This document shows positions 20,286 through 31,735 of a stretch of DNA of 64,000 bases, in pieces. Made by a program: the position numbers and the translations under genes. Below the pieces are notes generated by a model. It was not told the DNA's origin, searched no databases, and was given only the letters and a program-made list of their open reading frames with translations. Within the stretch, counting starts at the first letter, position 1, and each line of letters begins with the position of its first letter. Location: assembly GCF_032854445.1 (NCBI RefSeq), contig NC_088298.1:5574160-5638159 (forward strand), read 5' to 3'. The stretch is from Liolophura sinensis (Eukaryota; Mollusca; Polyplacophora; Chitonida; Chitonidae).

Positions 20286-20599
20286 GACGCAAGATCACAG
20301 AGACGACAGTGGTGAAAGGCCCCAGAATCATTGTGCTGTGCTGCGATTCGATGTAAAAGCATCTTTGCTTCACCACGGTGATGAATAACCAATTTTAGCA
20401 ACAAGTAATGGCATGGTCTGAGGCAGACTAAAAAAGGGAAACCAATATTTGTTGTTCTGATGAAAGAAAAATGTGTGAAGTTTGTGAGACAGGAGTCTTA
20501 AAAAACAAGCTGAGCGATAAAACAACTGACAACCAAAGCCTTTGACCAATTTTGTTTTCCAACCAATCACCTGGCTTTTAACGGCGGTGCAAACAAGAG

Positions 20600-20830
20600 A
20601 GTGTCATTCAGGGGTGCTAACTCGTCAGAAATGTATCCCTTCGAGATTGATAGTCTCTCCTGCACGGCTAATTTCTCACTGCTGTCATCGGCGTGATTTG
20701 ACCCTATGCATCAACATTGTCATCGCTCACCTCTCTAATGGTGACCCACAAGCCCCAAGACGGATTACCTCAACGGATTCATCGGCGCGTTTGCAAACCA
20801 ATCCCCGCCTCACGGCAACTGAGCAGATGA
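20600..20830 (+). repeat. Rep-E dispersed repeat, copy 1
   Basis: It shares gggtgctaactc, gctaatttctcactgctgtc, cacctctctaatggtg and cggattcatcggcgcgtttg with 30372-30600 in the same order. A weaker match to the first motif is near 52330. The function is unknown. Confidence 0.55.
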
Positions 20831-21090
20831 CGTATTACTGAAGAAATGGAGGCACTCAACCCTGCTTTAAAACTGATAAATGCCTGATGTTACCGGGCTG
20901 TAAATGTGTCCATAACCAACGACACGTCCTGTCTGCTGACATCAGGGAAGTTTGCGAATGATCTCTTAAAACGCAATTGTTAAAATGTTAATATCCTTTA
21001 TGTGTTAAATTTTTAATGTTGTGAAACACGAGTGGTAACATCTCACGTGGCGTAATGATTTCTGGCAAGATGCAACATAATGTTATTTAT
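20831..21090. other. anonymous sequence
   Basis: Nothing is recognised. Confidence 0.4.
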
Positions 21091-21091
21091 A

Positions 21092-21346
21092 TTCATTATT
21101 ATTTATTTATTTGTTTGATTGCTTTTTTACGCTGTGCTTAAAAATATTTAAGTTATACGACGCTGGTCAGCATTGTGGTGGGAGGAGACCGGACAGAGCC
21201 CAGTGGAAACCCGCGAGCATCCACATGTAACTGGCAAACCTTCCCACGTACTGCCGGAGAGGAACCCAGCATGACTGCACTGGTGTGAGACTCGTGGGTT
21301 ATTGCGCCGCGCTGGCACGCTAACCACCTCGGCTACGGAGGCCCCC
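21092..21346 (-). mobile_element. SINE-A, full length, diverged
   Basis: From left to right: AAAT-type tail; ttttttacgctgtgcttaaa; ggtcagcattgtggtgggag; cttcccacgtactgccggag; cgccgcgctggcacgctaac; and the complement of the 5' end, cacctcggctacggaggccc. The head is intact in outline. No TSD was resolved. Confidence 0.85.
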
Positions 21347-21728
21347 TAAAATACAAGTGTTAACGTCTTAAAATCTCGAGCGTGGTGCTGATTGCTTGCA
21401 CGTTAGGTTACAAGATATTTTAACATGTTTAATACCGAACGCAACTTTTAAAAGTGTTAATTTGACATAAGCGTTAAATTACAACATTTTCTAATTCAGA
21501 AATTCTGAATTAATAAAGCAGACTAAACTTCCTGATTTTATGGGTACCATCCATGCTGTTACCTAATCATTTCAGATCAGGTGTCTGAACTGCGGATTTT
21601 CTTTACGTTATAATTAGTTTTACTGTTCCATGACTTCGTAGAAGACATCCTGATATAGGAGAGAAAATTGCTTATGTTGTTAAACGTTTCTTCTCAGTTC
21701 TCAGTTAAATGCTGTTCACAAGTTTGCG

Positions 21729-21900
21729 CTTATTTATTTGATTGATGTTTATCCCCTACTCATGCACTTTTCCGTTATACCGTGGCGATAAATTGAAGAA
21801 AATCCCGGATAAGCCATCGACTTTTGGCAAGGTCCTGACGCAGTTTCCACGACATATGCCAGCCATAGTGGTGGGGGAAAACATCTCCTTCAAAGGACGA
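21729..21900 (-). mobile_element. possible decayed SINE-A
   Basis: ttatttgattgatgtttatc followed by ctactca looks like a SINE-A tail. ccagccatagtggtgggg lies about 100 bp further on, as expected. The rest does not align. Confidence 0.3.
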
Positions 21901-22094
21901 TGTGCAAAAAGCCACTCAACCTTCGTCGACCGCCTATTATTATCAACAGTAAGAGTGTAGTAACTCACAAAAATTCCTGTCCACGGCCGGAATTTTACTT
22001 GTACAACGTGTGTCCCAGTGATCGAAAGACAAGCATCGCAACTCGCTCTCATTTTGAGATGACCGCTTTGCCCTCCTCAAAGTAGAAAGACCTG

Positions 22095-22410
22095 GGATCA
22101 AACCCGGATCGGGTAATATTAAAGGTTTTAAAGAGTGTACTCGCTGCTGCCTTGCATGGCGCTCAGCACCCAGAGGTTAGATCAAGGGAACATATCTGAT
22201 TGACTTGGTGTCAGTACCATGTGACTGGGCATAGGGTGCCTTGCCAGGTGTCTTCAGCATGATACTTCAGTGGCGGCAGCACTTTGGCAGCATGGACTGG
22301 CCCTGCTGCAAGAAGACACAATATATGTACACACATCTATAGATTCTTCGTCGCAATATGACCGAATAATTTTGAAGCACGACGTAAAACCCCAAGACTG
22401 TATATAAACA
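22095..22410 (+). repeat. Rep-C copy 3, most complete
   Basis: It starts gacctgggatcaaacccgga and runs through gctgctgccttgcatggcgc, gtgtcagtaccatgtgactg, tgtcttcagcatgatacttc, agtggcggcagcactttggc, agaagacacaatatatgtac and a tail gaagcacgacgtaaaacccc. The opening string resembles the complement of a tRNA B box. The tail shares its core with SINE-A. Confidence 0.75.
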
Positions 22411-23228
22411 TAGTTTCAGATGAAACTCACCGGCCTGTCCCCGTGTGTTAGTATGTATTTGACAGCTGTGTTTTTGATTACCTTAGCTTAGCTACATTCT
22501 ACCTTACTATATTGTCAGTGTTTTAAGTCCCTATTCAAACATTTCGTCTTCGCTGTATATTTCTTTTCTCTTGGCTTTACTCCCTGTGTTAACGTGTCAA
22601 GAACAGCCATAAATATATCGCCAATGAAGTAAAACGGACATTGATCGATCGCGAAAAGGAACGGAGCAAAGCCCTGTAGAACTAGTCTCCGTTGTAAAGT
22701 AAACCCTTTCTGTTGCCGGAATTGTTCAACACCATTTTTCTGTTTCGGTTCTTGTTTTTCCTAGCCTTACACATCTATGAGCTTTTTTGCAACGAGAGTT
22801 TGTTTTTATGCCACTACAAATATTATTCCAAAGATAACTGTCAAACTGTCGTATTTTTATTTTAATCGTCTCTAGAGATTAATCAGTGATACCGAAACTA
22901 ATTAATCGGCTGTCAGTTTTGAGTAAGTGCCTGCTTAAAGAGTTATTCTGGATTCTTTTCGGGATTTACATGAATAACTCTCTTTTTTTAAGGTGAAAGA
23001 CAATCGGGAAAGTGCCAAAGGCTTTTCATTTGTGGTAGAAGTCGTATTCTGCTTGTCTTTCCTTTCTTTTCTCAAGATAATATCGAAATAACAACAGCAA
23101 GACTGGATTCGTTTTCTAGCTTGATTCTCATTATATTTTTTTTTCTAATATCGAATATCGAAATGCACCATTTCATTTTATTTTTATAAATATAAATTAA
23201 ATGTTATTTTGGCATTTCTGGTAGGAAT
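22411..23228. other. anonymous sequence
   Basis: No gene or repeat is recognised. It is strongly AT-rich toward the right. Confidence 0.45.
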
Positions 23229-23622
23229 GCATTGGGGATACAATGATGTTTTCATGCATTGAGACTATAATGATGATTTTGTGCATTAGAGATACAATGA
23301 CGTTTTCATGCATTGAGACTATAATGATGATTTTGTGCATTAGAGATACAATGACGTTTTCATGCATTGGGAATATAATGATGTTTTCATGCATAAGGGG
23401 ATATAATGATGTTTTTGTGCATTTGATATATAATGATAGTTTTATGCATTGGGAATATAATGATGTTTTCACGGATTGGGGATATAATGAAGTTTTCATA
23501 CATTGGGAATATAATGTTTTCATGCATTGGGATATAAGGATGTTTTCATACAATGGGAATATAATAATGTTTTCATGCATAGAGGATGTAATGACGATTT
23601 CATGCACTGAGGATATAAAGAT
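23229..23622 (+). repeat. 26-bp minisatellite, about 15 diverged units
   Basis: The unit is gatataatgatgttttcatg plus cattgg, with substitutions and a few short indels. Near the left end a two-unit (about 54-bp) block containing tgatgattttgtgcattaga is repeated almost exactly. Both strands stay open across it (171 codons on plus at 23243-23758, 136 on minus at 23197-23607). These are repeat artefacts, not supported genes. Confidence 0.9.
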
Positions 23623-24008
23623 GTTTTTTCAAAGGTCCGGTCAAACACTTACAGCATGCGACCGAAAAATCGAGGGTAATTGTCGTAAATCTTGGATTGT
23701 CCGTACGATTAAGTCGTGGAATTACCATTTTTGCATGCTCAAAATCAGAGGCAATTAAAAGTAGTTATCGTGAGTTATCGTGGGTTTAATCGCTGGAGCT
23801 TTGTGGCAAGAGTTGCGAATATATCTTCACGACCTTCATAAACAGTATGGGTATTTTGTCACCGAGTGCTTCTGACTCCATTGAATCACGTGGTCATAGC
23901 AGATAGATAGGAGTCCTGCAAGAGTCACAGTGTCAGTTTAGGGGTGACTGGAAACAGCTGTTTGAGTGTCCTTCGTATCTCGGCTGCGATTGAGACGAAT
24001 CGCATTGG
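23623..24008. other. anonymous sequence
   Basis: Nothing is recognised. Confidence 0.4.
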
Positions 24009-24017
24009 TCGTAGGTA

Positions 24018-24275
24018 TATGTTTATTTATTTGATTCGTATTATGTAAATACTCAAGAATATTACACTTACACGATGGCGGCCAGCATTATGATGGGTGG
24101 AAACCAGGAGTCCGGTGGGGGGGGGGGGGGGGGGGAAACACGATAATGTGCACGTTGGGGACAAATCTTCCCACGTACGACCATGAGCTGGACTCACAGC
24201 GCCCTCATTGGTGAGGGGGCTCTTGGGCAATTGCGCCGCCCTGGTGTGCTAACCATCTCAGCCACGGAGACCTCC
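24018..24275 (-). mobile_element. SINE-A, full length, with a long G tract
   Basis: Tail at the left, tRNA-like 5' end complement at the right (ctaaccatctcagccacgga, gacctcc). A 9-bp TSD, TCGTAGGTA, lies at 24009-24017 and 24276-24284. The GC-rich stretch after cggtggg has expanded into about 20 G residues (24114-24134). Confidence 0.88.
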
Positions 24276-24284
24276 TCGTAGGTA

Positions 24285-25390
24285 CGTAGTCGTAACTGTG
24301 GTGTAAGTGGGCCTTTAATGATGGTTAAAGCTGGTCAGTTTTCTTAAACGGAATTACGCGGATGCCATGCGAAGAAAACTACAAAATTTCCCTCTAAGGG
24401 TGTGTTTGTAACACGTGTTGTGTTGCAAAATATGAAACGGTACTGGGTAGATTTTTTTGTCAACCAAATTGATTCCACCAATTTGCAGTGTTAATGCCGC
24501 AATATAACAATTTTGTTGACCGGCTCCACGATATATATATATATATATCGTATGCACCAATTCCTTAGGTTATCCAAAGTGTAGGTATGTCAAAGAATAC
24601 GTAAACCATCATTTAAGGAATTAAATCAATTTGGGAATTGTAGTCTAGAGAGTGGAGCAATCCCAAGTAGAGATGTCCGTGTACTGTGCGTGTATTTGAG
24701 CGTCTAGTTTTTCAACGACGTTTGAAGTTCTTAAGAATCCACAAACAGTACAACGAGTTTTCGTTGTAATAAGGAAGAAACCTTTTTTACGGTAAAAACG
24801 CATTTTGCTTTTGCTAATCCATAGTTCTAGATTCGTTTCTTTCAGGTAATGTTTGTTTTATCGTTTTTACATAACCACCTTCATTACACTTTATCGACCA
24901 TTTTTTATGTTATATGTTATGATTTGTAGAACCCTTCTACCTGACAGTGAGCAGATATATTTGATTACATTTATTTGAAGGAAATCCTCCCCAACCCAAA
25001 TCGTATCATCTATAAATTTAGTGCATCCAGCACAAACATCGTAGGAGCCACTTAGATTTTAATAGTGATACTGCAGTTGTCGTTTACGAGAAAGGCAATC
25101 TGTTTCCCGAACTAGAGAAAATCTCTGATAGCATACACACTGCATAAAGTTTTCAGACTGTATTGGATCCATCACCGGAATTAAGAAATACGACAGTCAA
25201 CCTGTGAATGATTATTAACATCTGGGAGGCCTTTATCCGGCAATAACCCAGTTCTTGTCAAGGTGGAAAGCATAAAACGGGTTTTCGTGATGCAATGCTT
25301 AGACTTGGCCGTATTGTCCTATCGAGATTATTGAAACTGTGGGTTGTATTTGCAGACAAGTCAAGTGTTCTCTTGTAGTAAGGAGTCTGT
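24285..25390. other. anonymous sequence with an (AT)n palindrome
   Basis: cgatatatatatatatatat plus cg at 24529-24550 is self-complementary. Nothing else is recognised. Confidence 0.45.
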
Positions 25391-25392
25391 TG

Positions 25393-25617
25393 CTATATTT
25401 ATTTATTTTAATTATTGATTTTATGGGTGTTTTTACACCGTACTCCAGAAAATTTCATTTATACGTCCTGTGGAAATCATCAGGCAGATTACCCCACGTT
25501 GGACCGGAGAGGAAGCCAGCATGAGCTGGACTTGAACTCACAGCGCCTGCATTGGTGAGAGGGTCTTGGGTCATTGCGTTGCGCTAGCACGCTGATAACC
25601 TCTGCCAAGGAGGCCCC
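25393..25617 (-). mobile_element. SINE-A, internally deleted
   Basis: Tail at the left (tttttacaccgtactccag). A shortened middle follows. Then come ggaccggagaggaagccagc, atgagctggacttgaactca (B-box complement) and cgctagcacgctgataacct, ending in gccaaggaggcccc. Confidence 0.82.
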
Positions 25618-26405
25618 AGTGAAGATTATTTGCGCATGCTGTTGTTGTGTGGAGTCACCTGCTATAGATTGCTTCAACCATTCAAAGTAATAGATCAAAG
25701 TAATGATCAATTAATTGCTAAATTAGCTGATTTTTGGGGTTCAATTACTTTAATTTCTTCTCAGTGATCATAAATGCGGTTAATAAATAGAGATTAGAAC
25801 TTTTGCTGTGTGACACAGTGATTTATATTCCCCAATACATATACAGACTTCAGTTGATTAATGAATTTACTGTGTGACGGCGTTTTATAACGTCGTTTAT
25901 CTGACATTCTATCGTTTCACTGGAGGGATAATTGCTACAACTGGGAGTTTCTAAGTAGATGTTTTCTGGGTTTAGAGTAATCAAGAAACAATTTGCTACA
26001 TTGATGGATGCACAGAAACATTTCTATTTGGACTGTATTTTTGTCAGCCGAAGTCCGCGTTCCGCCAGATGCGCCTGTCCTTATTTCAACTAATCCCATA
26101 TGTCACTTTAATTTTGTTCCAGATGAAAAAGGCTAGCCGAGTAGAACCCTCAATCACTGGGCCTCTTCGTCTCTTGCATACTATGCCATAATTAGATCAA
26201 TTTTATTTGATCTTTGATCAAATCAGTTACTGATCGCCTGATTTATTTAAAATATTTCTCCACTGAAAGTAAAATAAATAACAAAGTACAGCGACAGACT
26301 AAAATATTTACCATATATTCCCTGTTTCTGATTCGATTGTATGTTTACCTCTTGGTATTTCTATTGTGTGTCATTGCAATCCTGCCTTCTCTCCATAAGA
26401 GCAAA
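25618..26405. other. anonymous sequence
   Basis: No gene or repeat is recognised. The 75-codon frame at 26214-26441 has a hydrophobic stretch but no family signal. Confidence 0.4.
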
Positions 26406-26409
26406 GACT

Positions 26410-26935
26410 TTAAAAATGTTATTTGCTGCTGCGTCGATTAGCGCAAAACACTGAGCGGTCAGAGAAAGGAAGCTTGTTGGCATGGTGTCAGCCAAATGTG
26501 ACTGGGTGGGGGTGTCATGAATGGTGTCTTCGGCATGATACTTCAGCGGCGGAGGACCTCCGTGGCTCAGTTGCTTAGCGCGCTAGCACAGCGTAATGAT
26601 CCAGAAGCCTCTCACCATTAGGGTCGCTGTGAGTTCAAGTTCAGCTCACGATGGCTTCCTCTCCGGCCTTAGGTGGGAAGGTCTGCAGCAACCGGGTCTC
26701 TGCCCGGTTTCCTCCCACCATACTGCTGGCTGCCGTCGTATAAGTGAAATATTTTTGAGTACGGCGTAAAACACCAATCAAATAAATAAATAAATTCAGT
26801 GGAGGTAGCACTTTGGCGGCATGGACTCGCCCTGCCACAGGAAGACACAATATATGTATACACACCTAATAAGTCCTCATCATGAGGCTGACATATTGTT
26901 AAATACAACGTTAAACTCCGAGCAACCATTCATTC
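26410..26935 (+). repeat. Rep-C copy 4, split by a SINE-A
   Basis: Left part: gaggcaggagcagc-type head, then ggtgtcagccaaatgtgact, gggtgggggtgtcatgaatg, ggcatgatacttcagcggcgg. Right part, from 26795: ttcagtggaggtagcacttt, ggcggcatggactcgccctg, acaatatatgtatacacacc and a tail near 26900. The two halves join exactly at the SINE TSD. Confidence 0.78.
26553..26794 (+). mobile_element. SINE-A, near full length, nested in Rep-C
   Basis: The 5' end is intact: acctccgtggctcagttgct (A box), then ctagcacagcgtaatgatcc, gtcgctgtgagttcaagttc (B box) and an (AAAT)n tail. The flanks ttcagcggcgg (26542-26552) and ttcagtggagg (26795-26805) match at 9 of 11 positions. This is an aged TSD inside the Rep-C motif. 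Confidence 0.92.
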
Positions 26936-27305
26936 CTTCTCTCCAAAAAAAAACAAAAGAAAAAAAAAACAATTACCTATACCTCAAAAATCCTCAAGAA
27001 TGTACCCCTGTTACTTTACTTTATAGTAAAATTAGTGAGTGGCGGTGCCGTCCAAATTAGTAGGACATGTCCATTTTTATACTTTCTTTCGATAGTTTGC
27101 AAACAGCTTTTTCTTTCCTAGAGATGCCAAAACGTTTTAAAAGAGTTAAAAGTAATATTGACTTTTATGACTATTCCGTCTCGTTGAAAATACTGATTTC
27201 AAAATTAAGCCAAATTTTTTTTATGAAATTCAATGACTTATTCTTTGAACGACTTTCATACTAGGTCCTGTGATTATAAGAGATCAAGAGATTTATTTTT
27301 GGGCT
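26936..27305. other. anonymous sequence
   Basis: An A-rich tract lies near 26945-26972. Nothing else is recognised. Confidence 0.4.
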
Positions 27306-27319
27306 TATTAAGATTAAGG

Positions 27320-27537
27320 AGGCCTCCGTGGCCGAGGTAGTTAACATGTCACCAATGTCGTCGCTGTGAGTTCAACTCCTTTCTGGTCGTACGTGGGAAG
27401 ATCTGACAGCAACATTTGGGTGGACGTAGATTTCCCCAAGGCTTCGCCCGGTTTTCTTCCACCATAATGATGGTCGCAGTGGTATAAATGAAAAGTTCTT
27501 GAGCATGGCGTAAAACGCGTACATTCAAATAAATAAA
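27320..27537 (+). mobile_element. SINE-A lacking the A-box to B-box spacer
   Basis: The copy begins ggcctccgtggccgaggtag (A box) and jumps directly to tgtcaccaatgtcgtcgctg and the B box. About 40 bases of the usual interval are missing. It ends in an AAAT tail. A perfect 14-bp TSD, TATTAAGATTAAGG, lies at 27306-27319 and 27538-27551. Confidence 0.93.
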
Positions 27538-27551
27538 TATTAAGATTAAGG

Positions 27552-28005
27552 CTGATTGACGTTTGTAATGAACAATGAATTGACGGGTTTATATCAGTTC
27601 GTCTGGCATTCTGCTGGTTCAAAAAATGTTAACTTCCTTATAGCATCCCTTACAATGCTGATTTGCACTGAACATATAAAATAGGAGGGAAAGAAATTTC
27701 AAATGCACGCGAACGATGGTATTTCCCCCAGGTGAGACAGACAAACCCTGGTTGACTACGTTAAAGCATTGTAACTTTCGCACTCACACAGAATTCAGAA
27801 GATTTCCGGAATTTTTTTGTGATACTTTCGAGCAGAGCAGAAAGACCTATTCTGTACATGCTCACTACTCGAAAAACTATCTGGCTAATTAGGGATATTT
27901 TATCTGGACTTTGCAAATTGAGGATTCGATAACATAATGAACTCTGACATTAACACAAACTGATGACACATCACAGGTGATCATTTGACTTATATGTTGT
28001 TTAAA
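27552..28005. other. anonymous sequence
   Basis: Nothing is recognised. Confidence 0.4.
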
Positions 28006-28008
28006 TTC

Positions 28009-28115
28009 GCTCAGTTAATTAGCGCCCTAGCGTAACGTATTCACCCAGTGGTCTCTCACCAATGCGTTCGCTCTGAGTTCAAGTCCAGCTCATGCTAGCT
28101 TTCTCTCAGTTGAAT
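28009..28115 (+). mobile_element. SINE-A head only (3'-truncated)
   Basis: tcgctcagttaattagcgcc (A box), tctcaccaatgcgttcgctc and tgagttcaagtccagctcat (B box) are present. After tgctagctttctctcag the similarity stops, so the central and tail domains are absent. Most other partial copies have lost the 5' end instead, so this one probably lost its 3' part by later deletion. Confidence 0.78.
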
Positions 28116-29247
28116 GTACCGTGCAGCCATGACGTGTGGGGCTTAATCAACATTATCTCTCATTGGGTCATCAGCCCGATGTCTAAAGGGAATCAAGTGG
28201 AATATTTCTACATTACCGGAAGGTAGGCTTCGTATATGGCCTGCCATATTGCTTCCGTAAACATTCCATATCAAGGTAGTTTTAGATCAGATGACACGGA
28301 TATAGCATGTCATATACTTGAACCTCAAAGGAATCTTTTTCACTGAAACTGAACATAAAATAAGCAGAGCGCTTTTTGAAGGAAAGCCGTTCGTGACAAC
28401 GGTGCAGAAGCTGTAACAAGAATTGATTAGTTTTTCAATATTCGTCTACCATGCAGGCTTCAAATAAAATTTAATTTCTGTATGCAATAATTCAAAAACA
28501 ATTGCACATGTTTAAAGTTTTACTGTAACTATGTTTATGTAAATCCCAAACAATCAGTAAATTGGCGTAAAACGATATCAGCGAGACAAAATCAATGTCA
28601 AAAACACAAAACAGAATTTTTTAGGATGTTTGCCATGTACGTGTCACAAGAGGGTGTTGACCTCCAACTCTAAAGCTGACTGACATTATATAGGAAAAAT
28701 ATTCATGCTTACTCATTGAATCGGAAATGAAATAAACCAAATGAAATAAAAAATGAAATAAATAAAGCATCTGAATCCAATCATCTGAAGTGTTGATTGT
28801 TGGAATATTGTCATGACTTCTCGAGTGCTATGCAGCACAAAATTAAGATTTTACTGCATGAAATAAAAAAACAATCGTTAAACAATGTCGTTACGCGTCG
28901 CTTATTTTTTTGAAGCTATACTCTCTTGAGACCGTGTTTGGAATTGGAAACAAATTATACTAATTTCTACATGCAGGAGATACAATGTTGTGGAGGCAAA
29001 TAAAAATGGGAAAAAAAATGCTTGTCTGTTGAAAATGTGTACACGGATTGGGAGATTAAATGGGACCGATAAAAACAAACGAAAATGTGATATAGTTAAT
29101 GTTTGGTGTGAATTCAAAGAAGTGTGAGCTGCTATAAACACAATTTTCCTCCTCACCACATGGGATGCATTATTATGGCCATTGGGAAGCAAAACAAAAC
29201 ATGACTTGATGACTTTGAAAATGTGTGGTTGTAACAATATTTGGGGG
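28116..29247. other. anonymous sequence with a GAAATAAA-rich tract
   Basis: A tract of gaaataaa-like units lies near 28728-28768. The 111-codon minus frame at 28902-29237 has no recognisable domain. Confidence 0.4.
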
Positions 29248-29430
29248 CCCTACAGCCTCTCACCATTGCAACCGCCGTGAGTGCAAGTCAAGCTCGTAGC
29301 GGCTTACCCTTCAGTTGTACGTGGAAGGTTTCCAGCAACCTGCGGCCACCGTCGTGAAACATTCTTGATTAAGGTGTAAGCACTGATCAAATAAATAAAT
29401 AAACAAATAAATAAATATATAAATATGTAA
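29248..29430 (+). mobile_element. SINE-A, diverged
   Basis: cctctcaccattgcaaccgc, gtgagtgcaagtcaagctcg, ggaaggtttccagcaacctg and acattcttgattaaggtgta, followed by a long AAAT tail. The GC-rich middle is deleted. Confidence 0.75.
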
Positions 29431-29827
29431 ATAAAATTTTTTGTGACTGAAGTGTGTTAATGAAGTCATCGTTTTTTCTGCTAACAAAAACCGATGGAAT
29501 GGACAAGACGCTCGTCAAGTTTTTGGCAAATAGGCCTATTGCAACTTGTTACAATTATAATTCAAATATTCCGACCCTATTGTGACACGGCATCTGTGTT
29601 AGGCTTATTTCATTCGGTATCTGGTCGGTCATATCTTTTTATTGGAGCGAAGGCTAAATGTAATCAAACGTAACATTACGTTTGCTAAGTTATCAGCTTG
29701 AATAAGTCGAGTATTAATGAAAAGACAAAATCTCTACATGACACGTGATGAATTAAACCAAAGCAAAATTACTTAAAGTGAATTTCATATCATGTGCCGT
29801 AAATGCCTCACAAATATATCATTCAAC
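29431..29827. other. anonymous sequence
   Basis: Nothing is recognised. Confidence 0.4.
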
Positions 29828-29839
29828 TCAAATGCTGAT

Positions 29840-30101
29840 GGAGCCTCCGTGGCTCAGTCGGTTAGCGCGCTAGCGCAGCGCAATGACCCTGGAGTCTCTC
29901 ACTAATAGGGTCGCTGTGAGTTCAAGTCCAGCTCATGCTGGCTTCCTCTCCGGCCGTACTTGGGAAGGTTTTCCAGCAACCTGCGGATGGTCGTGGGTTT
30001 CCCCCGGGCTCTGCCCGGTTTCCTCCCACCATAATGCTGGCCGCTGTCGTATAAGTGAAATATTCTTGAGTATGGCGTAAAATACCAATCAAATAAATAA
30101 A
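29840..30101 (+). mobile_element. SINE-A, full-length reference copy (262 bp)
   Basis: Order: agcctccgtggctcagtcgg (A box); ttagcgcgctagcgcagcgc; the B box (gagttcaagtcc, near 29917); gctggcttcctctccggccg; ggttttccagcaacctgcgg; gggctctgcccggtttcctc; taatgctggccgctgtcgta; taagtgaaatattcttgagt; and an AAAT tail. A perfect 12-bp TSD, TCAAATGCTGAT, lies at 29828-29839 and 30102-30113. The A-to-B spacing (~66 nt) is longer than in a tRNA, so this is tRNA-derived but not a tRNA gene. Confidence 0.96.
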
Positions 30102-30113
30102 TCAAATGCTGAT

Positions 30114-30370
30114 AATCTAAATATAATGATAGAAGGTCTAAAAAAATATTTTTTTCCAAAACATGAAGTACGAATCTGGTTTATTTCTTAATGGAAATGA
30201 TTAAGACGGTTTTTATGAGAATTTAAATTGTGTACTTCAGAACACAACAGGTCAGTCGAAGGGTGGTGGTCATGAATAACAGAGAGACCACAGAGAACGT
30301 CTTCAACGGCTTTGTCATCCTGCCAATCGAAGTGACCATACCTACGGCAAATTGTACCCTGATTACAAAA
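30114..30370. other. anonymous sequence
   Basis: Nothing is recognised. Confidence 0.35.
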
Positions 30371-30371
30371 G

Positions 30372-30600
30372 AGTGTGACAAGGGTGCTAACTCACTGGAA
30401 GTGTTGTTTTCTCATACACAACTAATTTGTCATAGCTGTCGCTCGCTTCGCGTGATCGATCGTATATCTTGAGGAACCCATTCGTCACCTCTCTAATGGT
30501 GGCCTAAATGTTTCAAAAGGGATCAGCTCCGACGGATAGATTCTCTCGTTTGTCAAGCAATCCCGTCTAACGGTCTGTCTTTACAAGATGAATTGCTGAG
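30372..30600 (+). repeat. Rep-E, copy 2
   Basis: gggtgctaactcactggaag, aactaatttgtcatagctgt, cacctctctaatggtggcct and cggatagattctctcg align in order with 20600-20830. Confidence 0.55.
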
Positions 30601-31503
30601 GGTCATCTGCTAGATTGCAGTTCAGATTTAAATCTCAAAGGAGGTGACACATGAATATATCAGGCCTGGCATACATCCTGGAAATGATTGACCGCACCGA
30701 TTCTGATCCATTCCTCCTGGGGAACAAATATAAAAAAACGAACCGACACATGCTCTCCGTCAAAGAACAGTTATTTTGTTAGTAAACTGTACCGTATCAC
30801 TGACACGCAAATTGGTGGTACATGTTGTTTACACCTGTTCTCAGAATGCATTGTAGCATTATTCAGACAACAGATTTTCTGTCAAAATTAAGAGATTCAT
30901 TTTTTTAGTGTAGTAAATTCCAGAATCCACTTGTTACCAAGATTTTCAAGGGGAGCAATCAGAAAACTACAAACTGTTAAATATACGTGGTATTCGCAGA
31001 ACTTAACAGTCTCTTGTACTCAAAACAAATAATACTCTATTATGTGAACCGTCAAGCTATATAAAATAGGATTAAATGAAAAAGCTTTAACGTTAATACT
31101 CTGTGTCTGACAACCTTTGCTACTGCACTTCACACCCATTAATGAAGGTCAGGGTTTCGGACAACGATGAATGTGAATTGGTCTGACTAAAAGAACACTG
31201 ACATAGATAAGCTGTCTAAACAAAGTCCAAAACATTATCCTTTTGGCAATTTGATAAATCGTTACAGATTAAACGACGGTGAATGTAGTGTCATTCCAAC
31301 TAACTCGATCTGAATTAAAACGTATATTAGCAGCCCGTTGTGTGGTGTCTCTCTCAGACTAGGGTACCAAATGATTTTCATGAACAAAAGCTCGACAGCC
31401 GACTTCATTTGACAAATGACAGACGCTTCGATTTCTTCAAAGTCAGGGAAGACAATGACTATACTAAATATGACATAACTTTGATTGCAGTTGAACCTGT
31501 ACA
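30601..31503. other. anonymous sequence
   Basis: No gene or repeat is recognised. Frames of 67-80 codons here overlap on opposite strands and lack features. Confidence 0.4.
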
Positions 31504-31515
31504 TTCAGATCGGAT

Positions 31516-31735
31516 ATTTATTTATTTTATTTGATTGGTGTTTTACGCCCTACTCAAGAATATTTCACTTCTATACGACGTCGGCCAACATTATGGTGGG
31601 AGGAAACCGGGCACAACCCGGGGGAAACCCACGACCATCCGCAGGTTGCTGGAAAACCTTCCCATTTACGGCCGGAGAGGAAGCCAGCATGAGCTCTGCG
31701 CTTGCGCGCTAACCAACTGAGCCACAGAGACCCCT
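31516..31735 (-). mobile_element. SINE-A lacking the B-box region
   Basis: Tail at the left. The middle is near consensus (aaccgggcacaacccggggg, catccgcaggttgctggaaa). Then gaagccagcatgagct joins directly to ctgcgcttgcgcgctaacca. This deletes the B-box complement and its neighbourhood (~50 bp). A perfect 12-bp TSD, TTCAGATCGGAT, lies at 31504-31515 and 31736-31747. Confidence 0.94.

Noticed and set aside
23197-23758. 171-codon plus and 136-codon minus ORFs
   Set aside because: Both lie in the 26-bp minisatellite on opposite strands and are periodic. No start context or domain supports either.
29840-29935. Functional tRNA gene at the SINE head
   Set aside because: A and B boxes are present, but their spacing is too long and no cloverleaf or terminator T-run can be drawn. 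It is a tRNA-derived SINE head.
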